A DNA stretch of 33,173 bases. It comes from Candidatus Shapirobacteria bacterium. Lineage in GTDB: Bacteria; Patescibacteriota; Microgenomatia; UBA12405. Under the pieces are notes generated by a model. The model ran no database searches. It was not told the DNA's origin and saw only the letters and a program-made list of their open reading frames with translations. The stretch lies in NCBI GenBank assembly GCA_903825325.1, contig CAIKAI010000115.1:1-33173 (forward strand). The letters run 5' to 3'. A program made the translations under genes and the position numbers. The number at the start of each line of letters is the position of its first letter. Positions within the stretch are counted from its first letter, which is position 1. Shown here piece after piece: positions 1 to 5,809 of this stretch.

Positions 1-14
1 ACCCAATCATTCTG

Positions 15-87
15 AGCCCGGAAAGAAATTCGAATTCTTGACCTTCCCCTTACCAAGGGGATGCTCTACCAACTGAGCTATCCGGGC
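15..87 (-). tRNA. tRNA-Thr (anticodon GGT)
   Basis: Read on the minus strand, the sequence folds as a 73-nt cloverleaf. The 7-bp acceptor stem is GCCCGGA/TCCGGGC, the D arm has AGTTGGTA, the anticodon stem is TCCCC/GGGGA around TTGGTAA (anticodon GGT, reads ACC/ACT), and the T loop is TTCGAAT. The discriminator is T, and the next bases (CAGA) are not CCA, so CCA must be added after transcription. An extended -10 (TGTTACAAT, box at 98-103) lies just upstream. Confidence 0.96.
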
Positions 88-97
88 GAATCTTGAT

Positions 98-103
98 ATT
101 GTA
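98..103 (-). promoter_or_regulatory. Extended -10 of tRNA-Thr
   Basis: On the minus strand the sequence reads TGT-TACAAT, an extended -10 placed 10 nt before the first tRNA base. No clear -35 is visible. Confidence 0.5.
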
Positions 104-147
104 ACAAAAATTTTACCACTTCATAAGTTTAAATTGCTTTATTTTGC

Positions 148-153
148 TATAAT
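148..153 (+). promoter_or_regulatory. Extended -10 of tRNA-Ser
   Basis: TGC-TATAAT is a perfect -10 with the TGn extension. It lies 22 nt upstream of the mature tRNA-Ser 5' end, which leaves a short leader for RNase P. Confidence 0.6.
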
Positions 154-175
154 CCAAATGAATCTAAGTTAGATT

Positions 176-261
176 GGAGGGGTGCTCCGAATGGTAAGGA
201 ACTTGTTTTGAAAACAAGCGCCAGCAATGGCATGCAGGTTCGACTCCTGTCCCCTCCGCCA
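176..261 (+). tRNA. tRNA-Ser (anticodon TGA), CCA encoded
   Basis: Acceptor GGAGGGG pairs with CCCCTCC. The anticodon arm is CTTGT-TTTGAAA-ACAAG with anticodon TGA. A long variable arm typical of class II tRNAs (Ser) follows, then T arm CAGGTTCGACTCCTG. Discriminator G is followed by encoded CCA (259-261). The final A is also the first base of a 28-bp direct repeat shared with the start of the gene at 1001. Confidence 0.96.
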
Positions 262-288
262 TGTTCTCCAAACTTTTTCTCATTTTTT
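261..288 (+). repeat. 28-bp direct repeat, copy 1 (tRNA-Ser 3' end)
   Basis: These 28 bases match 1001-1028 at 26 positions. In this copy they could encode the peptide start MFSKLFLIF, the same as the N terminus of the protein at 1001, but the frame closes at 335. The copy starts exactly at the last base of tRNA-Ser. It is likely a relic of the duplicated 5' end of the downstream gene. Confidence 0.75.
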
Positions 289-338
289 GTATCTTAGTCC
301 CCAAACATAACAGCATTTTGTTTTGGTATCTTTAAAGT

Positions 339-995
339 ATGAATATCCCCAATTTATTCACGCAAGAAACCATATTTTCAAAATTGTTGTCAGCATTCAT
401 TCTTATCTTATTACCCTTCTTTGGATTTTATCTAGGTACCATCTATCAAAGTTCAACCTCGGTCATCCTTCCCTGCATAACTGTAACACCAATCAAAGAT
501 GTTATTATCTCAAAGCCCAGCTTAATCGTCGGGGAACAAGTCTACCAAAGCACCGATAACGGCTATTCCGTAACCATTCCCAAAGGTTGGATCGCTAAAA
601 TCGAAAATAATAACAATATCACCAGTGATTTTTTAATTTCGAGTTCTGATGTCGCTTTGCCAGTTTTTGGTGAAGGTGGACCTGTAAAAGGAGCCCAAAT
701 AAGAATTAGTGTTAACAATTCTAAATATGAGACACTAGCCGATTTAATTACAGAGGTAAAATCCGTAAACAATCAGACAAATAAAAATATAAAATTAATG
801 ACAATCAGTGGATTCAACGCGATCCAATATCAGTGGTCATGGGAAGGAGATGGGATAAGTACTGTTTTTATCAAAGATGAAAAAATGTATCAGTTTACCT
901 TGTATTTAAATCCAGCAAACCAAAAATCAAATAGTAAATACCTTGTTGATTACAATAAAATTTTGCAATCACTAAGTATAAAAACACTTAAATAA
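339..995 (+). CDS. Membrane-anchored protein with PsbP/DUF1795-like exterior domain, function unknown
   Basis: This 218-aa protein has one N-terminal membrane segment (about residues 15-38, rich in Leu/Phe/Ile) followed by an exterior domain. A GYSVTIPKGW motif near residue 76 and the alternation of short strands resemble the small 'user-fold' domains (PsbP/DUF1795 type) that are common as tethered surface proteins in CPR genomes; that resemblance is by eye only. The gene at 2587 on the opposite strand has a similar plan (anchor, then a YSLMLLPGWN motif), so the two may be distant paralogues. The gene sits between two copies of a 28-bp direct repeat, which suggests that it was inserted next to tRNA-Ser. 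The start chosen is the ATG before the hydrophobic segment; a GTG/ATG in another frame at 323 is not coding. Confidence 0.7.
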   Translation: MNIPNLFTQETIFSKLLSAFILILLPFFGFYLGTIYQSSTSVILPCITVTPIKDVIISKPSLIVGEQVYQSTDNGYSVTIPKGWIAKIENNNNITSDFLISSSDVALPVFGEGGPVKGAQIRISVNNSKYETLADLITEVKSVNNQTNKNIKLMTISGFNAIQYQWSWEGDGISTVFIKDEKMYQFTLYLNPANQKSNSKYLVDYNKILQSLSIKTLK

Positions 996-1000
996 ATATA

Positions 1001-1028
1001 ATGTTTTCAAAACTTTTTCTCATTTTTT
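1001..1028 (+). repeat. 28-bp direct repeat, copy 2 (start of FGE-like gene)
   Basis: This is the second copy of the repeat at 261-288, with two mismatches. It encodes the first nine residues (MFSKLFLIF) of the FGE-like protein. Together the copies bracket the gene at 339-995. Confidence 0.75.
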
Positions 1029-2083
1029 CTTTGCTTTTTGCGGTTAAAAATACCCCGACCCCTACTCCTCATCAAATCGGCGCCATTCCCTCCCCCACCG
1101 TCATTCAAAAAACCTGTCCAGTCGGCTTTGTTTTAGTTCCCGGCAATTCCCTTTATAAAACCACTGACTTTTGCATCATGAAATACGATGCTAAATGTGC
1201 CGATAAATCAGATTTAACCAAAGGTTTAGAGCCCTCGGTTGGCAGTAAGTGTACCAATGAGGGTACTTACAAAAACAATGGTCCCGGCTGTGCCTGCACC
1301 GGCGCTCGCCAAATAGTTTCCACCGCTTCCGGCTTCCCCCTCACCTTCATTCCCGAAACCAGTGCTGATCAAACCAATGCTAAAAGTTATTGCGAACAAC
1401 AGGGTTGGCATTTAATCACCAACGACGAATGGATGACAATTGCCCGCAATGTCGAAACCGTCACCAACAATTGGTGCGATAAAAATGGCATTAATTGTGG
1501 TGCCACTCCGGGTGCCGAAGGCAAAGTTCTCGCCAATGGTCATTATGATAGCAATCCTAATAAAGCACTAGTCGCTGGCAACGACGATCTCCCCTGTTTT
1601 GCCACTACCGCCGACGGTTCCAATTTATGCGGTCATCCCAGCTCCCAAAAACGAACCTTAGCCCTAACTAATGGCAATATACTTTGGGATTTTGCCGGCA
1701 ATGTGTGGCAATGGGTCGACTTTACCGTGGCACGCCGTGACCAACCCAAATCAAAATCAAATGGTGTTCTCGACCACGGCTGGCTTAAAAGTGACTTTGC
1801 TCCCGGCTCTTTAACCAGTGTTATTACCGATAATGGCACCGACAATTTAAAATACGATGTGTTTCGTCCTTCTAATCCTAATTGGAATGCTAACAACGGC
1901 GTTGGCCGAATTTACCATTATGTCTCCCCAAACGACACCGACACGACTTTATATACCTTTATTCGCGGCGGCAATTGGCGTCACGGCGCCGATGACGGGG
2001 CTTTTACCGTTCATATGAGTCCAATTCCCACAAAACAAAATATTGATGATGTTGGTTTTCGCTGTGTTGCCAATACTTTATGA
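1001..2083 (+). CDS. Secreted FGE-sulfatase (SUMF1/EgtB-type) domain protein
   Basis: The 360-aa protein has a short signal or anchor segment (residues 1-16) and a Thr/Pro linker, then a formylglycine-generating-enzyme-like domain. The family signs seen are CPVGFVLVPG near residue 39, WHLITNDEWMTIARN near 140, WDFAGNVWQWVD near 228, and a C-terminal FIRGGNWRHG followed by VGFRCVA. True FGE oxidises a cysteine of sulfatases with a catalytic Cys pair. No sulfatase gene is present in the window, and several extra Cys in the insert (residues 60-100) suggest disulfides, so a surface carbohydrate-binding or recognition role is as likely as catalysis. The stop overlaps the next start as ATGA (2080-2083), so the two genes are probably co-translated. 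Confidence 0.85.
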   Translation: MFSKLFLIFSLLFAVKNTPTPTPHQIGAIPSPTVIQKTCPVGFVLVPGNSLYKTTDFCIMKYDAKCADKSDLTKGLEPSVGSKCTNEGTYKNNGPGCACTGARQIVSTASGFPLTFIPETSADQTNAKSYCEQQGWHLITNDEWMTIARNVETVTNNWCDKNGINCGATPGAEGKVLANGHYDSNPNKALVAGNDDLPCFATTADGSNLCGHPSSQKRTLALTNGNILWDFAGNVWQWVDFTVARRDQPKSKSNGVLDHGWLKSDFAPGSLTSVITDNGTDNLKYDVFRPSNPNWNANNGVGRIYHYVSPNDTDTTLYTFIRGGNWRHGADDGAFTVHMSPIPTKQNIDDVGFRCVANTL

Positions 2084-2580
2084 AAACCATTACAGTCTCC
2101 GATTTAATGCAATCAAATTATGTTTATGAATTAACTCAACCAATTGGCAAAAACTTTGATTCAAAGTTTACTCCGGAATTAACCCCCAAACAGTTGTTGT
2201 CCCTTGGTGTCTTTGGCGGTAGATATATGACCGATTGCCGTGACGAATTTCCCACTGATTGGTATAGAAATGCCAAACTTTGCCACCAATTTCATGATCC
2301 CCAGCTGAATTTTTTTAAGGTGAATGCCAGTCAACCATTATCAGTATGGCGATCAAAAGGCTGGATTCACCCGGACGACCCCCGAGGTTGGTTCCAGTGG
2401 TATTGTCGCTATTATTATGGCCGCCGCCACCTCGATGATCAGCGTCAAATCAAGCGCTGGATCGCCATGCGCCGCCACATTGCTCAAATCAAGAAATATT
2501 GCCCTGTCGGCGAGTTTCAATGTCGACCTCGACAACGCCAGGCGCTGCTTCATTGGGCTTATGACAGCCGAAAGTTATAA
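2080..2580 (+). CDS. Conserved protein of unknown function, rich in Trp/Tyr/Arg
   Basis: The 166-aa protein starts inside the stop of the preceding gene (ATGA). It has no membrane segment. A dense aromatic and basic core runs from about residue 62 to the end, with motifs GVFGGRYMTDCRDEFP, DDPRGWFQWYCRYYYGRR, and a C-terminal RQRQALLHWAYDSRKL. From memory this is a widely conserved uncharacterised family, also found in fungi. The conservation of whole sentences of sequence suggests an enzyme or nucleic-acid binding role, but no catalytic motif is recognised. Codon use matches the neighbours. The short overlap with the FGE-like gene suggests one transcript. Confidence 0.85.
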   Translation: MKTITVSDLMQSNYVYELTQPIGKNFDSKFTPELTPKQLLSLGVFGGRYMTDCRDEFPTDWYRNAKLCHQFHDPQLNFFKVNASQPLSVWRSKGWIHPDDPRGWFQWYCRYYYGRRHLDDQRQIKRWIAMRRHIAQIKKYCPVGEFQCRPRQRQALLHWAYDSRKL

Positions 2581-2586
2581 ATACCG

Positions 2587-3180
2587 TTATTCTTTATTCA
2601 GTGAGGCCACAATCTTGTCCATTTCAGAAAATAGCGTCATATCATCTGTCGCTGGCGTCACTTCAGTGATATAGCCAAAACTTGTAGGAAACCCAAATTT
2701 TGTCCCATTTTTTTCGCAGACAGTCCAATTTGCATTATCGCTTGTTCCCCGTCTAAATATTTTTTGAGTGCCATTAATTTCTACAAAATTACTAAATACT
2801 TGCGCCATATCTTGGGGTGGATCACCCGCAAATAAACATGGTCCACCTCCGCCGGGTCCTGAAGAAATAGTGATCGAAAAAGCTGCTTTAGTCAGTGTTA
2901 ATTTTCCAGTTGATTCGTTCTTATTCCAACCTGGCAACAACATCAAACTATATTTCCCTGACGAATATAACGACCCGCTAGCGGTTGGCGATGGTAATGT
3001 TACAGTTGGAGATGGTAGCACCTCAGTTGTTGGTGTTAAAGTCGGGGTAACCACCATAGCCACCGGAGTTTGTTTGTTCAACGTCCCGTAGTAATAAGCT
3101 CCGGCCGCTAATCCTCCCACCACCATTAATCCTAATAAAACTTTTCCTAATCCTGCAAAAAACTTATCACTGTTACTCAT
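2587..3180 (-). CDS. Membrane-anchored protein with Thr/Pro linker, unknown function
   Basis: This is a 197-aa protein with one N-terminal membrane segment (about residues 8-30: GKVLLGLMVVGGLAAGAYYY), then a low-complexity Thr/Pro/Val linker (about 38-65) and an exterior domain with YSLMLLPGWN and two Cys (in GGPCLF and TVCEKN). The design resembles the protein at 339. An upstream in-frame ATG at 3225 would overlap the divergent gene; the start at 3180 (MSNSDK) is preferred because it gives the usual short cytoplasmic tail and because a TACTAT box (3187-3192, minus strand) lies 6 nt before it. The 3' end faces the gene ending at 2580 with a gap of only 6 nt. Confidence 0.75.
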   Translation of the reverse strand: MSNSDKFFAGLGKVLLGLMVVGGLAAGAYYYGTLNKQTPVAMVVTPTLTPTTEVLPSPTVTLPSPTASGSLYSSGKYSLMLLPGWNKNESTGKLTLTKAAFSITISSGPGGGGPCLFAGDPPQDMAQVFSNFVEINGTQKIFRRGTSDNANWTVCEKNGTKFGFPTSFGYITEVTPATDDMTLFSEMDKIVASLNKE

Positions 3181-3206
3181 ACCAATATAGTAGCATTTAA
3201 AGGATG

Positions 3207-3212
3207 TAGAAT
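3207..3212 (+). promoter_or_regulatory. -10 box of DUF2177 gene (leaderless)
   Basis: TAGAAT ends 5 nt before the ATG at 3218, so transcription would start at or next to the start codon. Confidence 0.5.
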
Positions 3213-3217
3213 AAACT

Positions 3218-3610
3218 ATGATCAAACTTTATTTCATTTCTCTGTTTGTATTTTTAGGCATCGATTCGATTTGGTTGTTGTTTATTGCTAAAAAATTCTA
3301 TGCCGACCAACTTGGCTATTTAATGGCCAAAACTCCCAATCTTATTGCCGCCCTAATTTTTTATTTACTCTTTATTGTTGGTGTTGTTTTCCTGGTTCTG
3401 GCCCCGGCTCTAAAAAATAATTCCTTATCACAGGCTATTCTAATGGGTGCCTTATTTGGTCTCTGCAGTTACGCCACCTACGATTTAACCAATTTGGCCA
3501 CTATCAAAGACTGGCCAATAATTATTACCATCATCGATATGATTTGGGGCACCACTCTTTCCGCAATTGTCGCCGGCGTTAGTTTTTCTATTTTTCAATG
3601 GTGGCATTAA
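3218..3610 (+). CDS. DUF2177 family membrane protein
   Basis: The 130-aa, very hydrophobic protein has four predicted membrane segments (about residues 3-22, 41-62, 72-92 and 104-126). The LYFISLFVFLGIDSIWL start and the SYATYDLTNLAT motif near residue 84 match DUF2177, an uncharacterised membrane family. It overlaps the following DUF1295 gene by 13 nt in another frame, so the pair is almost certainly one operon; the two families are often adjacent. The function is unknown; a lipid-related role is suggested only by the partner. Confidence 0.88.
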   Translation: MIKLYFISLFVFLGIDSIWLLFIAKKFYADQLGYLMAKTPNLIAALIFYLLFIVGVVFLVLAPALKNNSLSQAILMGALFGLCSYATYDLTNLATIKDWPIIITIIDMIWGTTLSAIVAGVSFSIFQWWH

Positions 3611-4317
3611 TCGTTCTCATTATTTTTCTTTTTATGACCTTGGCCTTCATTTTGGCCATTATTTTCAAACGTAATGATATTGCTGATGTTGCTTGGGGGC
3701 TGGGCTTTATTGTCGTGGCCATTTTCAATACCCTTTATTATCCTCAAACAAATACTTATATTATTACAATTCTCACCGCCATTTGGGGCCTTCGCCTTGC
3801 CTCTCATATTTTTCAACGTTTACGTTCCCGTCCTGAAGATTTTCGCTATCAGCAATGGCGTACCGACTGGGGCAAATATTTTTATATTCGCAGTTATTTA
3901 CAAGTTTTTTTACTCCAAGGTTTCTTTATGTTGCTCATTTCCCTACCGGTAATTCTCGCTGGTTATACTTTTACCTACCTCGGCATATTTGTTTGGTTAA
4001 TTGGTTTCTTTTTCGAATCGGTTGGCGACAAACAACTAGCTGAATTTATAAAAAATACCAATAATAAAGGCAAAGTTATGAATCAGGGTTTGTGGGCTTA
4101 TACTCGTCATCCCAACTATTTTGGTGAAGTGGCTATGTGGTGGGGCATTTGGCTAATCAGTGGTAATCCCCTGGCAGTTATTGGCCCGCTCACTATTTCT
4201 TTTTTAATTATCTTTGTCTCCGGTATTCCCTTACTTGAAAAAAAATATCAAAACGACCCAGCCTATCAAAACTACAAATCCCATACCAGTGTTTTTTTTC
4301 CTTGGTTTAAACATTGA
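3598..4317 (+). CDS. DUF1295 / steroid 5-alpha-reductase-like membrane protein
   Basis: This is a 239-aa polytopic protein (about six membrane segments). The C-terminal motif GLWAYTRHPNYFGEVAMWWG (about 167-186) is the signature of DUF1295 and related ICMT/steroid-reductase-fold proteins, where the Arg-His-Pro-Asn-Tyr stretch binds the NADPH or methyl-donor cofactor. The ending KYQNDPAYQNYKSHTSVFFPW is also typical. The likely role is reduction or methylation of a membrane lipid; the substrate is unknown. The length is slightly short of the 250-270 usual for the family. It is coupled by overlap to the DUF2177 gene. Confidence 0.9.
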   Translation: MVALIVLIIFLFMTLAFILAIIFKRNDIADVAWGLGFIVVAIFNTLYYPQTNTYIITILTAIWGLRLASHIFQRLRSRPEDFRYQQWRTDWGKYFYIRSYLQVFLLQGFFMLLISLPVILAGYTFTYLGIFVWLIGFFFESVGDKQLAEFIKNTNNKGKVMNQGLWAYTRHPNYFGEVAMWWGIWLISGNPLAVIGPLTISFLIIFVSGIPLLEKKYQNDPAYQNYKSHTSVFFPWFKH

Positions 4318-4341
4318 CAAAACGCGACTTCGAACTATAAT
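4314..4341 (+). promoter_or_regulatory. Sigma70-type promoter TTGACA-16-TATAAT
   Basis: A perfect -35 TTGACA (4314-4319) overlaps the stop of the DUF1295 gene, and a perfect -10 TATAAT (4336-4341) follows after a 16-nt spacer. The predicted start site falls a few bases before the ATG at 4352. Confidence 0.75.
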
Positions 4342-4351
4342 CAGGTCAAAT

Positions 4352-4642
4352 ATGAGTCAAAAAAGCATTAATTTTCCACATGATAATTTTCCAGACGATG
4401 TTTCTGGAAACGGTACGGCCGCAGAACTTGCAGCTTTAATGCAAATTCGAGGTAACAAACCATATACAGAAGTCAAACTAGAACAAAGTATCTTTTTAGG
4501 CGAACAAGTCGGATCATTTGGTCAGTTCCAATGTTTGAGAGGACAAAAACCTGAAATATCCATTAGTTATATTGCCGATGGCAATGGTGGTGGAATGATT
4601 GATGAAAACCCATCAAAGAGTTATCCTTCCATTAGAAACTAG
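4352..4642 (+). CDS. Small soluble protein of unknown function (96 aa)
   Basis: The protein begins MSQKSINFPHDNFPDDVSGN and is acidic, with no signal or membrane segment; a Gly-rich patch (DGNGGGMIDEN) lies near the C terminus. The start was chosen because a full promoter (TTGACA-16-TATAAT) ends 10 nt before this ATG; the longer frame from 4214 runs through the upstream gene and the promoter. I do not recognise the family. Two other soluble proteins of unknown function near 31.7-32.8 kb look similar in style but show no shared motif. Confidence 0.65.
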   Translation: MSQKSINFPHDNFPDDVSGNGTAAELAALMQIRGNKPYTEVKLEQSIFLGEQVGSFGQFQCLRGQKPEISISYIADGNGGGMIDENPSKSYPSIRN

Positions 4643-4672
4643 AGTTAGTTGGGTTATTCACAAGGCAGAAAA

Positions 4673-4957
4673 CTAGTTTTTCTTCAATTTTGCCCAAATT
4701 GCTACCCCGACACTAACCACCGTCACGTACAATGATCCAATATATACACCCTCATAATACTTAAATTGTCGCCAATAAAAACCCATACAGGTTGGTGGAT
4801 CACCATTAGCTCCACAAATTTTTACAAATTCATTGTAAGTCGAGGTTGACGTCTGCCACAAAGCATAGAGCGCCAAGGTAAGTGCAAATCCCCCAATAAT
4901 CATCGCTACCTCCATTACTGTATTGTCTTTTTCCACTGTCTTAACTTTTTTCTTCAT
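4673..4957 (-). CDS. Small membrane protein, two segments, unknown function
   Basis: This 94-aa protein has a Lys-rich cytoplasmic start (MKKKVKTVEKDN), a first membrane segment at about 15-36 and a second at about 71-89, with a short exterior loop holding two Cys (KICGANG, PTCMG) that could form a disulfide. It starts divergently from the TspO gene, and the two share an overlapping -10 box. No family is recognised. Confidence 0.7.
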   Translation of the reverse strand: MKKKVKTVEKDNTVMEVAMIIGGFALTLALYALWQTSTSTYNEFVKICGANGDPPTCMGFYWRQFKYYEGVYIGSLYVTVVSVGVAIWAKLKKN

Positions 4958-4962
4958 AACTT

Positions 4963-4970
4963 ATTATAAT
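4963..4970. promoter_or_regulatory. Shared bidirectional -10 (ATTATAAT)
   Basis: The minus strand reads TATAAT over 4968-4963, 5 nt before the ATG at 4957. The plus strand reads TATAAT over 4965-4970, 5 nt before the ATG at 4976. The two boxes overlap by four bases. Both genes would be leaderless. Confidence 0.7.
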
Positions 4971-4975
4971 CAATT

Positions 4976-5452
4976 ATGACTAAAATTGATTGGAAGAAAC
5001 TACTCTTCTCTATATTTATGACCCAAATAGCTGGCGGTATCGGCGCCATTGCCACTACTCCCAAAATTACCACCTGGTACGCTCACCTCAATCAACCCAG
5101 TTTTCGCCCCCCCAATTGGCTATTTGGCCCGGTTTGGACTCTCCTCTATTTATTAATGGGCATTGCTTTTTATTTAGTTTTTACTTCAAAAAAACCTACT
5201 AAACTCAAATCGCCTGCATTGCAAATGTTTTTAATTCAACTCGGTCTCAACGTCGCCTGGTCTTTCTTATTTTTCGGACTCGAAAATCCCCTTTTTGGTT
5301 TAATTTGCATTGCCTTTTTGTGGTGGACAATTTTCCAAACCATTCTTAAATTCCATAAAGTTTCCCCATTGTCCACATATCTTTTGTATCCCTATCTCGC
5401 CTGGGTCTCCTTCGCCTCATTATTAAATTTCGCCATTTTTTGGCTGAATTAA
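4976..5452 (+). CDS. tspO: TspO/MBR family membrane protein
   Basis: The 158-aa protein has five membrane segments. The family motifs are clear: LNQPSFRPPNWLFGPVWTLL (about 37-56), LNVAWSFLFFGLENP (about 88-102), and PYLAWVSFASLLNFAIFWLN at the C terminus. TspO proteins bind tetrapyrroles and related hydrophobic ligands in the membrane and are tied to oxidative-stress responses; in an organism that probably cannot make its own haem or B12, handling of scavenged tetrapyrroles is a reasonable inference. The ATG lies 5 nt after a perfect TATAAT, so the mRNA is probably leaderless. The gene converges with the one at 5454 with a 1-nt gap. Confidence 0.95.
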   Translation: MTKIDWKKLLFSIFMTQIAGGIGAIATTPKITTWYAHLNQPSFRPPNWLFGPVWTLLYLLMGIAFYLVFTSKKPTKLKSPALQMFLIQLGLNVAWSFLFFGLENPLFGLICIAFLWWTIFQTILKFHKVSPLSTYLLYPYLAWVSFASLLNFAIFWLN

Positions 5453-5453
5453 T

Positions 5454-5789
5454 TTATTTCACCAGTCCGCCCACCACCATCGACAACACGCTCATGACGA
5501 TGCTGGCGATCAAAGTTGTTCCAAACGAAGCGCTACTCACTCCCGGCACAAATCTAATCGCCAATTGCAACACAATTGCGTTAATCACTAATGTAAATAG
5601 TCCTAAAGACAGAATATTTATTGGTAACGTCAACAGTAATAAAATTGGTTTTACCAATATATTAAACAACCCCAAAATTAATACCAATACCAAAGCACTC
5701 ATCAAATCCCCCACTACAAATCCTGGTACTAAATATGCCGTCGCTAAAATTACTAACGCCCTTAATATCCAATTGACCAATGTATTCAT
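5454..5789 (-). CDS. PF04020 family (phage holin 4-like) membrane protein
   Basis: The 111-aa protein has four predicted membrane helices. The sequence LVPGFVVGDLMSALVLVLIL and the NILVKPILLLLTLPINILSLG stretch (about 43-63) are typical of the four-helix family once named mycobacteriophage holin superfamily IV. Most chromosomal members are not holins and their role is unknown; no lysis genes are nearby. It starts divergently from the P-type ATPase, sharing a palindromic -10 with it. Confidence 0.9.
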   Translation of the reverse strand: MNTLVNWILRALVILATAYLVPGFVVGDLMSALVLVLILGLFNILVKPILLLLTLPINILSLGLFTLVINAIVLQLAIRFVPGVSSASFGTTLIASIVMSVLSMVVGGLVK

Positions 5790-5795
5790 AACTCT

Positions 5796-5803
5796 ATTAT
5801 AAT
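5796..5803. promoter_or_regulatory. Shared bidirectional -10 (ATTATAAT)
   Basis: The minus-strand TATAAT (5801-5796) ends 6 nt before the ATG at 5789. The plus-strand TATAAT (5798-5803) ends 6 nt before the GTG at 5810. The arrangement is fully symmetric and both genes would be leaderless. Confidence 0.72.
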
Positions 5804-5809
5804 CTATTT

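Noticed and set aside
5454-5789. Holin-like protein as a sign of a prophage
   Set aside because: The family is mostly chromosomal, and no lysin, structural or integrase genes are adjacent.
5440-5802. Plus-strand frame of 120 codons
   Set aside because: It is antisense to the PF04020 gene, which has the proper membrane-protein pattern and promoter.
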